Assembly (NCBI GenBank): GCA_035626475.1
Contig: DASPNP010000010.1
Coordinates: 1-64,000, forward strand
Source: DASPKT01 sp035626475
Lineage (GTDB): Bacteria; Pseudomonadota; Alphaproteobacteria; Azospirillales; Azospirillaceae
DNA: 64,000 nucleotides
Direction of reading: 5' to 3'
Shown: positions 9,057-21,116 of the stretch, piece after piece
Numbering within the stretch: position 1 is the stretch's first letter
How the letters are laid out: each line of letters begins with the position of its first letter
Program-made: the position numbers and the translations under genes
Notes under the pieces: generated by a model
Databases searched by the model: none
Seen by the model: only the letters and a program-made list of their open reading frames with translations
Told to the model about the DNA's origin: nothing

Positions 9057-9725
9057 ATGACCGATCCCGTCCCCCCGACCGGCCGCGGCGACGCGGGCTT
9101 CACGCTGCTGGAGATGCTGGTCGCCATGACGGTGCTGGCCCTGGTGCTGGCCGCCGCGGCCGGGGCGCTGGGCTTCCTCGGCCAGGGCTTCGGGCGCGCC
9201 ACCGACCGGGTCGAGCGGGTGGAGCAGGCGGCGGTCGCCCGCGACGTGCTGCGCCGGCAGCTGGCCCGCGGCTTTCCGCTGGTGGAGGGGGGCGTCGATG
9301 ACGGGCGCTACGTCTTCACGGGCGAACGGAACGCGCTCACCTTCGTCATCGCCGAGCCGCCGGCGCCCGGGCGCGGCGGCCTGTCGGTCGCGCGCTTCAC
9401 CATCGAGCCGGGGGAGGGCGGCGACCGCCTGACCTACGGCCAGCGGCGGCTCGCCGGCGGCGAGGAGCGCACCAGCCCGCTGCTGGACGGCCCCTACCGC
9501 CTGTCCTTCGAGTATTTCGGCAGCCTCGGCCCGGCGCAGCCGCCGGCCTGGCGTCCGGACTGGCCGGACCGGCGCCGGCTGCCGCTGCTGGTCCGGCTGC
9601 GGATCTCCGCCGACGGGCGGGAACTGCCGGCGGCGGTGGCGGGCTTCAGGGCGGATGCCGAGCGGGGCTGCGCCCTGGCCCTGGGCGAGGGCTTCTGCCG
9701 CGACTTCGTCGACGCGCCGCCCTGA
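9057..9725 (+). CDS. GspJ-like type II secretion minor pseudopilin
   Basis: A 222-residue protein with a textbook type III (prepilin) signal: GDAGFTLLEMLVAMTVLALV, where cleavage by prepilin peptidase is expected between Gly and Phe, with the conserved Glu at +5 and a hydrophobic helix. The C-terminal globular part resembles minor pseudopilin GspJ (general secretion protein J). GspJ caps the pseudopilus with GspI and GspK in the inner membrane/periplasm. No other gsp gene is visible nearby, so it is either an orphan or the rest of the operon is elsewhere. ATG 9057 (AAGGG just upstream) fits the short basic leader; earlier in-frame starts would add an unusual long leader. Confidence 0.75.
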   Translation: MTDPVPPTGRGDAGFTLLEMLVAMTVLALVLAAAAGALGFLGQGFGRATDRVERVEQAAVARDVLRRQLARGFPLVEGGVDDGRYVFTGERNALTFVIAEPPAPGRGGLSVARFTIEPGEGGDRLTYGQRRLAGGEERTSPLLDGPYRLSFEYFGSLGPAQPPAWRPDWPDRRRLPLLVRLRISADGRELPAAVAGFRADAERGCALALGEGFCRDFVDAPP

Positions 9726-9758
9726 GGCACGCCCCCGCCGCCGGGATCCGCTCGTCGC

Positions 9759-10091
9759 CTATTGGGCGGTCCAGCCGTCCGAGCCCTTCAGGAACACGGT
9801 CTCCAGCGTCGAGGTCCGGGTGCCGACCATCTCGTTCCGCGTCGTCATGGTGAAGGAGCAGACATAGCCGTTGGAGTCCGCCCGCGCCTTGCACTCATGC
9901 TTGTCCAGGCTCATGACCCTCGTGGTCACGTCCTTGCCCAGCAGCGCCTTGCCCATGCCGCCGACGAACGCGTTGGCGTCGGCGATCTGCTTCTCGATTG
10001 CGGCCCGCATCTCCGTCTCGCTCGGCTCGCCGCCGCAGGCCGTCAGGAGCAGAAGCGGGGCGCAGGCCGCCATCCTGGCGATGGTCTTCAT
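9759..10091 (-). CDS. Small lipoprotein of unknown function
   Basis: A 110-residue protein with a lipoprotein signal: MKTIARMAACAPLLLLTACG, lipobox LTAC with the lipidated Cys at about residue 19. The mature part is polar with two further cysteines (HECKA, YVCSF) that could form a disulfide in the periplasm. AAGGGA lies 8 bases before the start. It is convergent with the pseudopilin gene (33 bp between stops). No family is recognised; it may be an envelope-anchored small domain of the DUF type. Confidence 0.7.
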   Translation of the reverse strand: MKTIARMAACAPLLLLTACGGEPSETEMRAAIEKQIADANAFVGGMGKALLGKDVTTRVMSLDKHECKARADSNGYVCSFTMTTRNEMVGTRTSTLETVFLKGSDGWTAQ

Positions 10092-10309
10092 GGAGGATGT
10101 CCCTTCGATCCTGGCAGGCCGGGCGCGCCGGGGCCGCCGCAGTATAGAGCGGGGCGGGGGAGGCGCCGCAAGTCGGCCGCGGCGTTTTCCGCCGGCCGGC
10201 GCCCGCGCCGTGGTGAACAGGAAAGCAGGGTGTCGCTTCCGCCGAGCGGATCACGACCCTAATCACATGATGACCATCATTTGGTCTGGGAGCATCGGGG
10301 CCGCCGCCC

Positions 10310-11344
10310 TCAGCCGCCGGCGCAGCCGAAGCTCAGATAGCGCAGGCGGCGCATCTCCCGCCGGCCCCGCGTGACGGTGTCCAGCACCAGACCGCACACC
10401 AGGCTGAGGAAGGCGAGGAGCATGGTCCCGGTCGCCAGCACCGCCGTCGGCAGCCGCGGCACCTGCCCGGTCTCCCAGTAGGTCGTGAAGACCGGCCCGG
10501 CCAGGAGCATGGACAGCAGGAACAGCCCGGCGAAGAGGCTGGAGAAGAACTGCAGCGGACGCTCCTCCTTCGCCAGCGTGACGATGGTGTTCAGGATGCG
10601 GAAGCCGTCGCGGAAGGTCCGCAGCTTGCTGGTCGAGCCGGGCGGCCGCTCCTTGTAGGGCGTGCTCACCTCGGCGATGGGCATGCGCAGTTCCAGCGCG
10701 TGCACGGTCAGCTCCGTCTCGATCTCGAAGCCGCTGGTCAGGGCGGGGAAGCACTTCACGAAGCGGCGAGAGAAGACCCGGTAGCCCGACAGCATGTCGC
10801 CGATCCGGTCGCCGAAGATCCGGGCGACCATGCCGGTCAGCAGCAGGTTGCCGAAGCGGTGGCCCGGCCGGTAGGCGGCGACGATCTCGGTCGCGCGGGC
10901 GCCATTGACCATGTCCAGCTGCTCCTCGACCAGGCGGGTGATCATGGCCGGGGCGCTGGCGGCGTGATAGGTGTCGTCGCCATCCACCATGACGTACACA
11001 TCCGCCTCCACGTCGGCGAACATGCGGCGGATGACGTTGCCCTTGCCCTGCAGCCGCTCGAACCGGACGATCGCGCCGGCCGCCCGCGCGACCTCCGCCG
11101 TACGGTCCTTGGAGTTGTTGTCGTAGACATAGATGGCCGCGTCCGGCAGTGCCGCCCGGAAGTCGCGGACGACCTTCCCGATCGCCGCCTCCTCGTTGTA
11201 GCAGGGGATCAGGACCGCCACCGCGAGGCCGGCCGGCGACGGCGCGGCCCGGTCCCCGCCGGCGGCGGTCTTTTCCGCCGTGGGCGCGGCGCCGGACCGG
11301 ACGGGGGCGGGGGCGCAGGGGGCGAACAGGGTGGCATCGGACAT
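10310..11344 (-). CDS. GT2 glycosyltransferase, polyprenyl-phosphate sugar synthase type
   Basis: A 344-residue family-2 glycosyltransferase: GT-A fold with VAVLIPCYNEE near residue 45, the metal-binding DGDD motif (VMVDGDDTYH), and two C-terminal transmembrane helices (about 245-275 and 285-315). This layout matches dolichyl/undecaprenyl-phosphate mannosyl- or glucosyltransferases (DPM1/GtrB-like), which transfer a sugar from a nucleotide donor to a polyprenyl phosphate on the cytoplasmic face. The first 38 residues are Ala/Pro-rich and variable. The ribosome site GAGGA precedes ATG 11344. The next gene upstream on the same strand is a large membrane protein that could use the lipid-linked sugar. 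Confidence 0.85.
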   Translation of the reverse strand: MSDATLFAPCAPAPVRSGAAPTAEKTAAGGDRAAPSPAGLAVAVLIPCYNEEAAIGKVVRDFRAALPDAAIYVYDNNSKDRTAEVARAAGAIVRFERLQGKGNVIRRMFADVEADVYVMVDGDDTYHAASAPAMITRLVEEQLDMVNGARATEIVAAYRPGHRFGNLLLTGMVARIFGDRIGDMLSGYRVFSRRFVKCFPALTSGFEIETELTVHALELRMPIAEVSTPYKERPPGSTSKLRTFRDGFRILNTIVTLAKEERPLQFFSSLFAGLFLLSMLLAGPVFTTYWETGQVPRLPTAVLATGTMLLAFLSLVCGLVLDTVTRGRREMRRLRYLSFGCAGG

Positions 11345-11484
11345 TCGGTGTCCTCGCTCAGCTCATCGGGTTGACCGGTGGGATGCCGGGACACCCGCCC
11401 ATGGTCTGCTCATGGTCTGCGGCTGCCCCGGCAGGCCGGTGCGAAAGGCCGGCGGCGATCGCCGGCCCCATGCGGGCGGGCGGA

Positions 11485-12915
11485 TCAGGAGGTGGGGACG
11501 AGGATCTGGTCCCGGTCCACGCGCGACCCCGCCTCGACCGTCTCCTCCCGCCGCCGCGCCAGACACAGGCCGACGCCGGCGGCGAGCACGGCCATGCAGG
11601 CGACGCGCGACCCGTAGCGGTCGTGCGGACCGGAGATGGCGCCCATCACGATGTTGTTGCCGAGGATGCCCAGCGCCACCACCGCGACGAACAGGCGGTA
11701 GCGCGGGGAGGCGAGGAAGACCGCCAGTCCGACGGCCGCCAGGGCAGCCAGCGGCAGCAGCAGCTGGTGGAGCGCGTTGACCCGGTCCAGCCCCAGCTCG
11801 CCCCTGAACTGCCGGCTCGACGTCCAGCTGTCATACTCGGACGGGAAGACCTCCTTGATGCGCTTGCTGACCGAGACCTCCTCGCCCCACTGGCGCAATC
11901 CGTCGCCGGTGCGGTTCATGCCGAACTGGGCGATGGCGTTGCCGATGCCGGCCCGGATCTGCCATCCCAGATGCCGCTCGAAGGTGCCGTCGAGGATCGC
12001 CTGCGCTTCCGGCTGGTAGTCGATGCCGGCGGCGGTCTGGGTCTGCGGGCGCTCCCGCCAGCCCGCCACGTCCCAGAGCGGGCTCCACTGCTTCCACAGG
12101 AACACGTCGGCGTTGTCCGGCAGCTGGTCCTTATAGGCGCAGAGCTTGTACCCGGCCTGCGGGCAGACCTCCTGCAGGTACGCCTCGGCCGGCCCGTCGG
12201 CGATGCTGCGGGCCAGCATGAAGATGGGGCCCGACGGCGACAGCGTGACATGCCCGCGCACCAGCGTGTTCACCGCCAGATGCGCCGACACGGCGCCCGC
12301 GATGGCGACGGCCATCGGCAGCAGGGCCAGGGCGTGCCCGCCCTTCATCCGCGTCACCAAGCGCAGCCCGGCGACGCAGATCAGCAGCCCGGCCGCCAGC
12401 GGCAGATGCGAGAGGTGCGAGGCGACGCAGAGGGCCAGCAGCGCCGTCAGCCACAGCCGCTCCCAGCGGCCGATGCGCTCCTCGCCGAAGCCCAGAAGGA
12501 AGGCGCAGAGGATGGTCGCCGGCGCCAGCACGTCGGGCATGATCTGGCCGACATACCAGGGCAGGCTGGAGCCCACCGCCACCAGCGCGACGAGACCGGC
12601 ATAGGATCCCGGCCGCACCGGCCCGCCGCCGACCACGCGCAGGGTCAGCCAGAGCAGGTGGGCCATGACCAGGCCCTGCAGGATCACGGCCGGCCAGAGC
12701 GTCAGGTTCAGCGTGAAGGGGATCAGCGCCAGGCTGTAGAAGATCGGCCGCGCCCAATGCTGGCCCCAGGGATTCATCACCCCCAGGAACGATGCGCTGT
12801 CGCTGAACACCATGGGATAGCCGCTCCAGAAGGCCGGCCAAGCCAGCACCAGCCCGGCCAGCAGGACGGCGGCGATGCTTTTCGGATGAAGTCTCGATAG
12901 GGGAATCGTAGCCAT
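11485..12915 (-). CDS. Polytopic membrane protein, possible GT-C-like transferase
   Basis: About 476 residues with roughly ten hydrophobic segments and one long non-membrane loop in the middle (about residues 230-370, containing CPQAGYKLCAYKDQLP and EVSVSKRIKEVFPSEYDSW). Many helices plus one large extracytoplasmic loop is the general plan of GT-C glycosyltransferases and O-antigen-type proteins, and a GT2 polyprenyl-sugar synthase lies 140 bp downstream on the same strand. I do not recognise a specific family signature, so the enzymatic role is inference. The frame is open to 13140 but the hydrophobic N-terminus begins after ATG 12915; ATG 13014 is an alternative. Confidence 0.7.
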   Translation of the reverse strand: MATIPLSRLHPKSIAAVLLAGLVLAWPAFWSGYPMVFSDSASFLGVMNPWGQHWARPIFYSLALIPFTLNLTLWPAVILQGLVMAHLLWLTLRVVGGGPVRPGSYAGLVALVAVGSSLPWYVGQIMPDVLAPATILCAFLLGFGEERIGRWERLWLTALLALCVASHLSHLPLAAGLLICVAGLRLVTRMKGGHALALLPMAVAIAGAVSAHLAVNTLVRGHVTLSPSGPIFMLARSIADGPAEAYLQEVCPQAGYKLCAYKDQLPDNADVFLWKQWSPLWDVAGWRERPQTQTAAGIDYQPEAQAILDGTFERHLGWQIRAGIGNAIAQFGMNRTGDGLRQWGEEVSVSKRIKEVFPSEYDSWTSSRQFRGELGLDRVNALHQLLLPLAALAAVGLAVFLASPRYRLFVAVVALGILGNNIVMGAISGPHDRYGSRVACMAVLAAGVGLCLARRREETVEAGSRVDRDQILVPTS

Positions 12916-13326
12916 GGCTAGGGTATCCGGTGCAGCCTTTTGACGACCAGCCGTGAACGCGGCAAAGCATTCACGGGTCTCTCCTAAGGAGCGAGCGCGG
13001 AAGCGAAACTCCATTGCGCTATCTAACAGGATAGTCGCTGCCTGGCGGGATGAGTCCGCAGAGAGTGAAGGCTCTCGTATTCTCCTATTGATGACGGTGA
13101 CGGGATGGTCCGGCGGTGCCCTGCCCGTCATCTCGGCCACCGGGAACCGGGGGCGCCGGGCCTCTGCGCCTCGGCGTGCTTGCCGCGGCCGCGCGCCTCC
13201 ACCGGCACGAAGCCGGCCGCGCCCGACGCCGTCGCGGCCAGCGCCTCGCCGGTTCGGGCCATGCCCCGGCGGGCGGGCGCCTATATAGTCTGATGTATAG
13301 AGCAGCCCTGACGGAATATATCCTTA
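12916..13326. other. Divergent intergenic region without a supported gene
   Basis: This stretch separates a minus-strand membrane protein from a plus-strand kinase unit and holds no convincing coding frame. It is less GC-rich than its surroundings in two patches (around 12960-13090 and 13275-13326). A small dyad CTATC-N6-GATAG lies at 13019-13034. The sigma-EcfG-like promoter begins immediately after its right end. Confidence 0.5.
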
Positions 13327-13352
13327 GGAACTCCCCGTGTAGCATGCGCGTT
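13327..13352 (+). promoter_or_regulatory. Sigma-EcfG (general stress response) type promoter
   Basis: GGAAC at 13327-13331, a 17-bp spacer, and CGTT at 13349-13352 match the alphaproteobacterial EcfG consensus GGAAC-N16/17-CGTT exactly. A transcript would begin near 13360, just before the AGGGGAG ribosome site (13363-13369) and the TTG at 13374. The layout argues that ATG 13344, which lies inside the promoter, is not the start of the next gene. Confidence 0.6.
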
Positions 13353-13373
13353 CCCGCAGACCAGGGGAGTCCC

Positions 13374-13618
13374 TTGTTCGACGACTTGAATGCCCGCGTC
13401 CGATCGCTGCTCCGCCAGGCGCTCGCCACCTGCTCGCCGTCCGAGCGCGAGCGGCTGGTGCAGGAGGCGATGGAACTGAAGGCGGCCGTGGGTCCGGACG
13501 CCGCGGCCGAGCCGCAGGCCCGCCGCCGGCGGGGATGGACATCGGCCGACCGCGTCCGACGCCTGCCGCGCCTCCCGCGCGCCGACCGGCCGCCGGCGCT
13601 CGCCCGGGCGCGGGGCTG

Positions 13619-13619
<1 letters not shown>
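13374..13619 (+). CDS. Small helical protein upstream of a phosphorelay kinase, 81 aa
   Basis: Proposed TTG start with AGGGGAG four bases upstream, directly after an EcfG-type promoter. The N-terminal half is a clear amphipathic helix set (LFDDLNARVRSLLRQALATC and SERERLVQEAMELKAAVG); the C-terminal third is basic and proline/arginine-rich. No membrane segment. Its stop (TGA 13617-13619) shares one base with the ATG of the hybrid kinase at 13619, so translation is probably coupled. No family is recognised. Context suggests a stress-induced partner or regulator of the kinase, but this is inference. Confidence 0.6.
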
Positions 13620-17575
<3,956 letters not shown>

Positions 17576-17587
17576 GGTCTGTTCGAC

Positions 17588-17645
17588 TATGGCCGGAGGG
17601 ACCTGATCCCGCCACCCGCCATCCCGGCCCCGGGATCGGGCCATA
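17588..17645. terminator. Multi-stem structured region after the hybrid kinase
   Basis: An outer stem TATGGCC (17588-17594) / GGCCATA (17639-17645) encloses an inner stem GATCCCG (17605-17611) / CGGGATC (17631-17637). It begins 12 bp after the kinase stop. There is no T-run, so if it terminates transcription it would do so with Rho or act as a 3' stabilising structure. Confidence 0.35.
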
Positions 17646-17783
17646 GGCCCGTCCGAGCATCGGCGGGTAGCCCGCGGCGGGGAGGCGGGGTCCGCTCCGT
17701 CCACCTGATGGTCGCGGATCGCCTTTTGCCCGCGCGCCGCGCCGTCGCGGCCGCTATCCTGCGCGGCGGGAGGACCAGGACCC

Positions 17784-18791
17784 ATGACCCTGCCGGACCG
17801 CTACCGCACGCTCCGTCTGCGCCGCTTCGCCGAGGATTTCCGCGACGCGGTGGAGATCGCCGAGGTGCCCCTGGAACCGCCGGCGCCGGGACAGCTGCTG
17901 GTGCGCAACCGGCATGCCGGCGTCAACGGGCTGTTCGACCGGAGCCTGTCGCGCGGCATGGTCGCCTACCGGCACCTGGTGCCGCCCTTCGATCTCGGCG
18001 TGGAGGCGGTGGGCGAGGTGGCGGCCGTCGGCGGGGGTGTGACGGGATTTGCCGTGGGAGACGCGGTGTCGGTGGTGAGGCTCGGCGGCGCCTACCGCGA
18101 ATACCAGCTGGTGGAGGCGGCATCCGCCATCCCGCTGCCCGCCGTCGACCCCGCCTATGTCGCGCTGATCCCCACCGGCATCTCCGCCGTCGTGGTGCTG
18201 CGTGAGGTGGCGCAGCCCCGGGCGGGGGAGAGCGTGGTGGTGTCGGCCGCCGCCGGCGGGCTGGGCCAGTTCCTGGTGCAGCTGCTGAAGCGCGCCGGCT
18301 GCCGCGTCGCCGGCACCTGCGGCGGGCCGGAGAAGGCGGAGCTGCTGCGTGGCCTCGGCTGCGACCGGGTCATCGACCATCGGGCGGAGGATGTGGCGGC
18401 CGCCCTGAAGGACTTCGCGCCGGGCGGCATCAATCTCGCCATCGACACGGTCGGCGGAGCGATCTTCGACACCTTCCTGGAGGCGGTGGCGCCGCGCGGC
18501 CGGCTGGTCGTCTCCGGCGCCGCCCATGATCTGGGCCTGGCCGAACCGGAGTTGCGGCCGCGCGTGAACACGGCGATCTACTGGAAGGCGGCCTCGATCC
18601 GCGCCTTCCAGAACGCGCTGTACCCGGAGGCGCAGGCGTCCGCGCGGGCGGAGGTGCTGTCGCTCCATGCCGCCGGTGGGCTGAAGGTGCATCTGGACGG
18701 ATCGGGCTTCACCGGGGTTGAGTCCATCCCGGACGCCGTGGAGCACCTGCTGTCGGGCCGCTCCTCCGGCAAGGTCCATGTGAGCTTCTGA
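17784..18791 (+). CDS. Zinc-binding-type alcohol dehydrogenase/quinone oxidoreductase (MDR family)
   Basis: A 335-residue medium-chain dehydrogenase/reductase. The GroES-like N-terminal half (about 25-130) is followed by a Rossmann fold with SAAAGGLGQFLVQLLKRAG, the glycine pattern AAxGGxG typical of zinc-free NADPH quinone oxidoreductases and prostaglandin-reductase-like enzymes. The structural-zinc cysteine cluster is absent, so it is probably a zinc-independent NADPH-dependent enoyl/quinone reductase acting in the cytoplasm. A GGAGGACC ribosome site precedes ATG 17784. A second, different MDR enzyme follows 25 bp downstream, so the two probably form an operon. A 12-bp tandem duplication spans its stop codon. 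The substrate is unknown. Confidence 0.85.
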   Translation: MTLPDRYRTLRLRRFAEDFRDAVEIAEVPLEPPAPGQLLVRNRHAGVNGLFDRSLSRGMVAYRHLVPPFDLGVEAVGEVAAVGGGVTGFAVGDAVSVVRLGGAYREYQLVEAASAIPLPAVDPAYVALIPTGISAVVVLREVAQPRAGESVVVSAAAGGLGQFLVQLLKRAGCRVAGTCGGPEKAELLRGLGCDRVIDHRAEDVAAALKDFAPGGINLAIDTVGGAIFDTFLEAVAPRGRLVVSGAAHDLGLAEPELRPRVNTAIYWKAASIRAFQNALYPEAQASARAEVLSLHAAGGLKVHLDGSGFTGVESIPDAVEHLLSGRSSGKVHVSF

Positions 18792-18803
18792 GTGAGCTTC
18801 TGA
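18780..18803 (+). repeat. 12-bp tandem duplication spanning a stop codon
   Basis: GTGAGCTTCTGA occurs twice in direct tandem (18780-18791 and 18792-18803). The first copy encodes the last residues Val-Ser-Phe and the stop of the MDR gene; the second copy lies in the gap before the next gene and moves that gene 12 bp further away. The copies are identical, so the event looks recent. Confidence 0.9.
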
Positions 18804-18816
18804 GCGGGAGGGGGCG

Positions 18817-19851
18817 ATGGCCGAGCGCAATGTCCGGGTGGTGCTGAGGCGGGTGCCGGAGGGCAAGCCGCAGCCCGGCGATCTGGGGCTGGAGGAGGGC
18901 GAGGTCCCGCAGCCCGGGCCCGGCCAGGTGCTGGTGCGCCACCGCTTCCTGTCGCTCGACCCCTATATGGGCAGCGCCATCCGCGGCCGGCACATGTCGG
19001 GCGGCGTGCCGGTCGGCGGGCTGATGCCGGGCGAGACGGTCGGCGAGGTGGTCGCCTCCAACGCGTCCCACCTGCCGGAGGGAACGATGGTGCTGTGCCG
19101 GGGCGGCTGGCAGAGCTTCTCGGTCGCCGACGCGGCACCGGAGGGCGCCGTGCCCGAGGCGCTCTCGACCAGGGCCTGGCGGCTGCCGGACTTCGACAAG
19201 GTACCCGCCTCCTACTATCTCGGCTGCATGGGCATGCCGGGTCTGACCGCCTGGGCCGGGACGGTGACGCTGACCGGGCCGAAGCCGGGGGAGACCTTCC
19301 TGGTCTCGGCCGCGACCGGCGCCGTGGGCTCCACCGCCGGGCAGATCGCCCGCATCATGGGCGCCCGCGTGGTCGGCATCGCCGGCTCGCCGGAGAAGTG
19401 CGACTTCGCGGTGCGCGAGCTCGGCTATGCGGCCTGCGTCGACTACAAGCAGGAGGGCTGGGAGGAGCGGCTGCGCGAGGCCTGCCCCGACGGCGCCCAC
19501 TGCTATTTCGACAATGTCGGCGGCCGCACGCTGGAGGTGGCGATGCAGCGCCTGGCGCGCGGCGCGCGCATCGTGCTGGTCGGCATGATGGAGCAGTACA
19601 GCGCGTCCGGCCCGCTGCCCGGCCCCAACCTGGCGCCCCTGTTCGTCCACCGGGCGGAGATGCGGGCGCTGGTCGTCTACGACCATTATCCGGAACTCGC
19701 CACCTTCCGGAAGCGCCTGGCCGGCTGGATATCGGATGGCCGCTTCACCTTCCGCGAGGAACGGGTGCCGGGGCTGGCGGCGGCGCCGGAGGCCTTCTCC
19801 CGCCTCATGGCCGGGCAGACCTTCGGCAAGGTGGTGGTGGAGGTGGGGTGA
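18817..19851 (+). CDS. NADP-dependent oxidoreductase of the CurA/leukotriene B4 dehydrogenase type
   Basis: A 344-residue MDR-family enzyme. Features seen: N-terminal substrate loop with LSLDPYMGSAIRG, which is characteristic of the CurA/YncB/LTB4-dehydrogenase branch; Rossmann motif SAATGAVGSTAGQIARIMGA; then GIAGSPEKCDF and CYFDNVGGRTLE, also typical. Members reduce the double bond of alpha,beta-unsaturated ketones and aldehydes with NADPH and have no zinc. It follows another MDR oxidoreductase by 25 bp on the same strand, and GGGAGGGGG before ATG 18817 provides a ribosome site. The physiological substrate cannot be inferred; detoxification of reactive enones is plausible. Confidence 0.88.
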   Translation: MAERNVRVVLRRVPEGKPQPGDLGLEEGEVPQPGPGQVLVRHRFLSLDPYMGSAIRGRHMSGGVPVGGLMPGETVGEVVASNASHLPEGTMVLCRGGWQSFSVADAAPEGAVPEALSTRAWRLPDFDKVPASYYLGCMGMPGLTAWAGTVTLTGPKPGETFLVSAATGAVGSTAGQIARIMGARVVGIAGSPEKCDFAVRELGYAACVDYKQEGWEERLREACPDGAHCYFDNVGGRTLEVAMQRLARGARIVLVGMMEQYSASGPLPGPNLAPLFVHRAEMRALVVYDHYPELATFRKRLAGWISDGRFTFREERVPGLAAAPEAFSRLMAGQTFGKVVVEVG

Positions 19852-19934
19852 GGGCACCGGGCCGCGGCCGGTCCATTTCCGCCCGGCGCCGCCATCGTCC
19901 TGCGATCGCGCACCAGGCGATTTCCCCGGCGGAA

Positions 19935-19948
19935 TTGATCTGGATCAG
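19935..19948 (+). promoter_or_regulatory. FNR/FixK-type anaerobox
   Basis: TTGAT-CTGG-ATCAG matches the FNR/FixK consensus TTGAT-N4-ATCAA at nine of ten positions. It is centred at 19941.5, 40.5 bp before the ATG of a 55-residue ORF. A class II FNR promoter would therefore start transcription at or next to that ATG. No other plus-strand gene follows, since the next gene is convergent. Confidence 0.6.
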
Positions 19949-19981
19949 GGTCGGCGCGCGGCGGACCGCGCAGGATGCGGC

Positions 19982-20149
19982 ATGACCCCGGCCGACCTCT
20001 TCCGCCCCCCATCCTCCGCGCCGGTGCCGCCGGACCAGGACGATCGCATCGACTTCATGGCCGCGCTGGTCGAGAAGCGGGACGAGGTCAGGAGCCGCAT
20101 CGACGGCAGGTCGCGCCTCCTCTCCGACGGCGCTACGCCGCGGGCCTGA
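19982..20149 (+). CDS. Small protein under an FNR-type box, 55 aa
   Basis: A short ORF beginning MTPADLFRPPSSAPVPPDQD and continuing with a charged helix (FMAALVEKRDEVRSRIDG). AGGA lies about 10 bases upstream. No membrane segment, cysteine or known motif is seen. It is the only gene that the FNR-type box at 19935-19948 could control. The expected start of transcription coincides with its ATG, so it could be translated without a leader, begin at the internal ATG 20057, or the transcript could be a regulatory RNA. Convergent with the LysR gene, 6 bp between ends. Function unknown. Confidence 0.45.
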   Translation: MTPADLFRPPSSAPVPPDQDDRIDFMAALVEKRDEVRSRIDGRSRLLSDGATPRA

Positions 20150-20155
20150 CCCCGC

Positions 20156-21010
20156 TCAGGGCCGGCGGTTCCGCCGCGCGGCATGGGCGGCGCGGACGGC
20201 GGAGATCAGCAGCCGCCGGGTCGGGTCCTCCAGCCGCGTGTGCAGCACGATCCGGTCGCGGGGCAGCGCCGGCAGGCCGGCGACCGGCGCGCAGCCCTCG
20301 GGCAGGTGGCTGGCGGCGAGCGGCATGATGCCGAGGCCGGCCTGCATGGCCGCGATCAGGGCCGACACTGAGCGGCCGAGGAAGGCGACGCGCCAGGGCA
20401 GCCCGGCCTCCTCCAGCGCGCGGACGGCCGCGGAGCGGACCCCGCAGGGGCCGTCCAGCACGACCAGCGGGACCGGCGCGCCCGGCTCCGGCTCGAACCC
20501 CTCGGCGGCGGCCCAGAGCAGGGCTTCCTCGAACAGCTCCCGCCCCTCCATCCGCCCGGCATCCTGCCGGACGATGGCGGCGTCCGCCTCTCCGGCGGCG
20601 AAGCGCTCCCGCATGGCCGAGGAGAAGCCCATCTCCACCTCGGGCACGATGCCCGGCAGCAGCTGGCGCAGGCGCCGCAGGATCTCCGCCAGGTCGGGGC
20701 CGACCGCATGGTCGCTCAGCGCCAAGCGGACGCGGCGCCGGGCCGGCGCCCCGCGATAGTCGGCCAGCACCCGGTCGTGCAGCTCCAGGATGCTCCTGGC
20801 CTGCTCCAGGAAGCGCCGCCCCTCCGGCGTCAGCGCCACCGACCGGGGCGTCCGGGCCAGCAGGCGCACGCCCAGCGCGCTCTCCAGCTTGCCGATGCGC
20901 AGCGACACGGCGGACTGGGTGGCGCCCAGGCTCTCCCCCGCCGCGGTGAAGCTGCGGAGGTCGGCGGCCAGGGTGAAGGCGCGGAGCTGGTCGATGTCCA
21001 GGGAAGTCAT
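20156..21010 (-). CDS. LysR-family transcriptional regulator
   Basis: About 284 residues. N-terminal winged helix-turn-helix in the LysR pattern (LDIDQLRAFTLAADLRSFTA, then GATQSAVSLRIGKLE, then PEGRRFLEQARSIL), followed by the two-lobed inducer-binding domain. It is divergently transcribed from a tautomerase-like gene with a 106-bp shared promoter region carrying the palindrome at 21041-21058. LysR regulators commonly control their divergent neighbour and themselves, so the tautomerase is the likely target; this is inference. ATG 21010 places the HTH at the normal distance from the N-terminus; ATG 21034 and 21061 are possible alternatives. Confidence 0.9.
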   Translation of the reverse strand: MTSLDIDQLRAFTLAADLRSFTAAGESLGATQSAVSLRIGKLESALGVRLLARTPRSVALTPEGRRFLEQARSILELHDRVLADYRGAPARRRVRLALSDHAVGPDLAEILRRLRQLLPGIVPEVEMGFSSAMRERFAAGEADAAIVRQDAGRMEGRELFEEALLWAAAEGFEPEPGAPVPLVVLDGPCGVRSAAVRALEEAGLPWRVAFLGRSVSALIAAMQAGLGIMPLAASHLPEGCAPVAGLPALPRDRIVLHTRLEDPTRRLLISAVRAAHAARRNRRP

Positions 21011-21040
21011 GCACTCATTACAGACTGAAATCATAGAGAG

Positions 21041-21058
21041 CGCAAACACTCGTTTGCG
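21041..21058. promoter_or_regulatory. Palindrome between LysR and tautomerase genes
   Basis: CGCAAAC (21041-21047) and GTTTGCG (21052-21058) form a perfect 7-bp dyad with a 4-bp centre. It lies 31 bp upstream of the LysR start and 58 bp upstream of the tautomerase start. It is a good candidate for the regulator's binding site, although typical LysR sites are T-N11-A. Confidence 0.5.
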
Positions 21059-21116
21059 CAATGACCGGCGCGGGGGCAGGCTGGGGTCGTCGCAACCCCG
21101 TCAGGAGGACCGTCCC

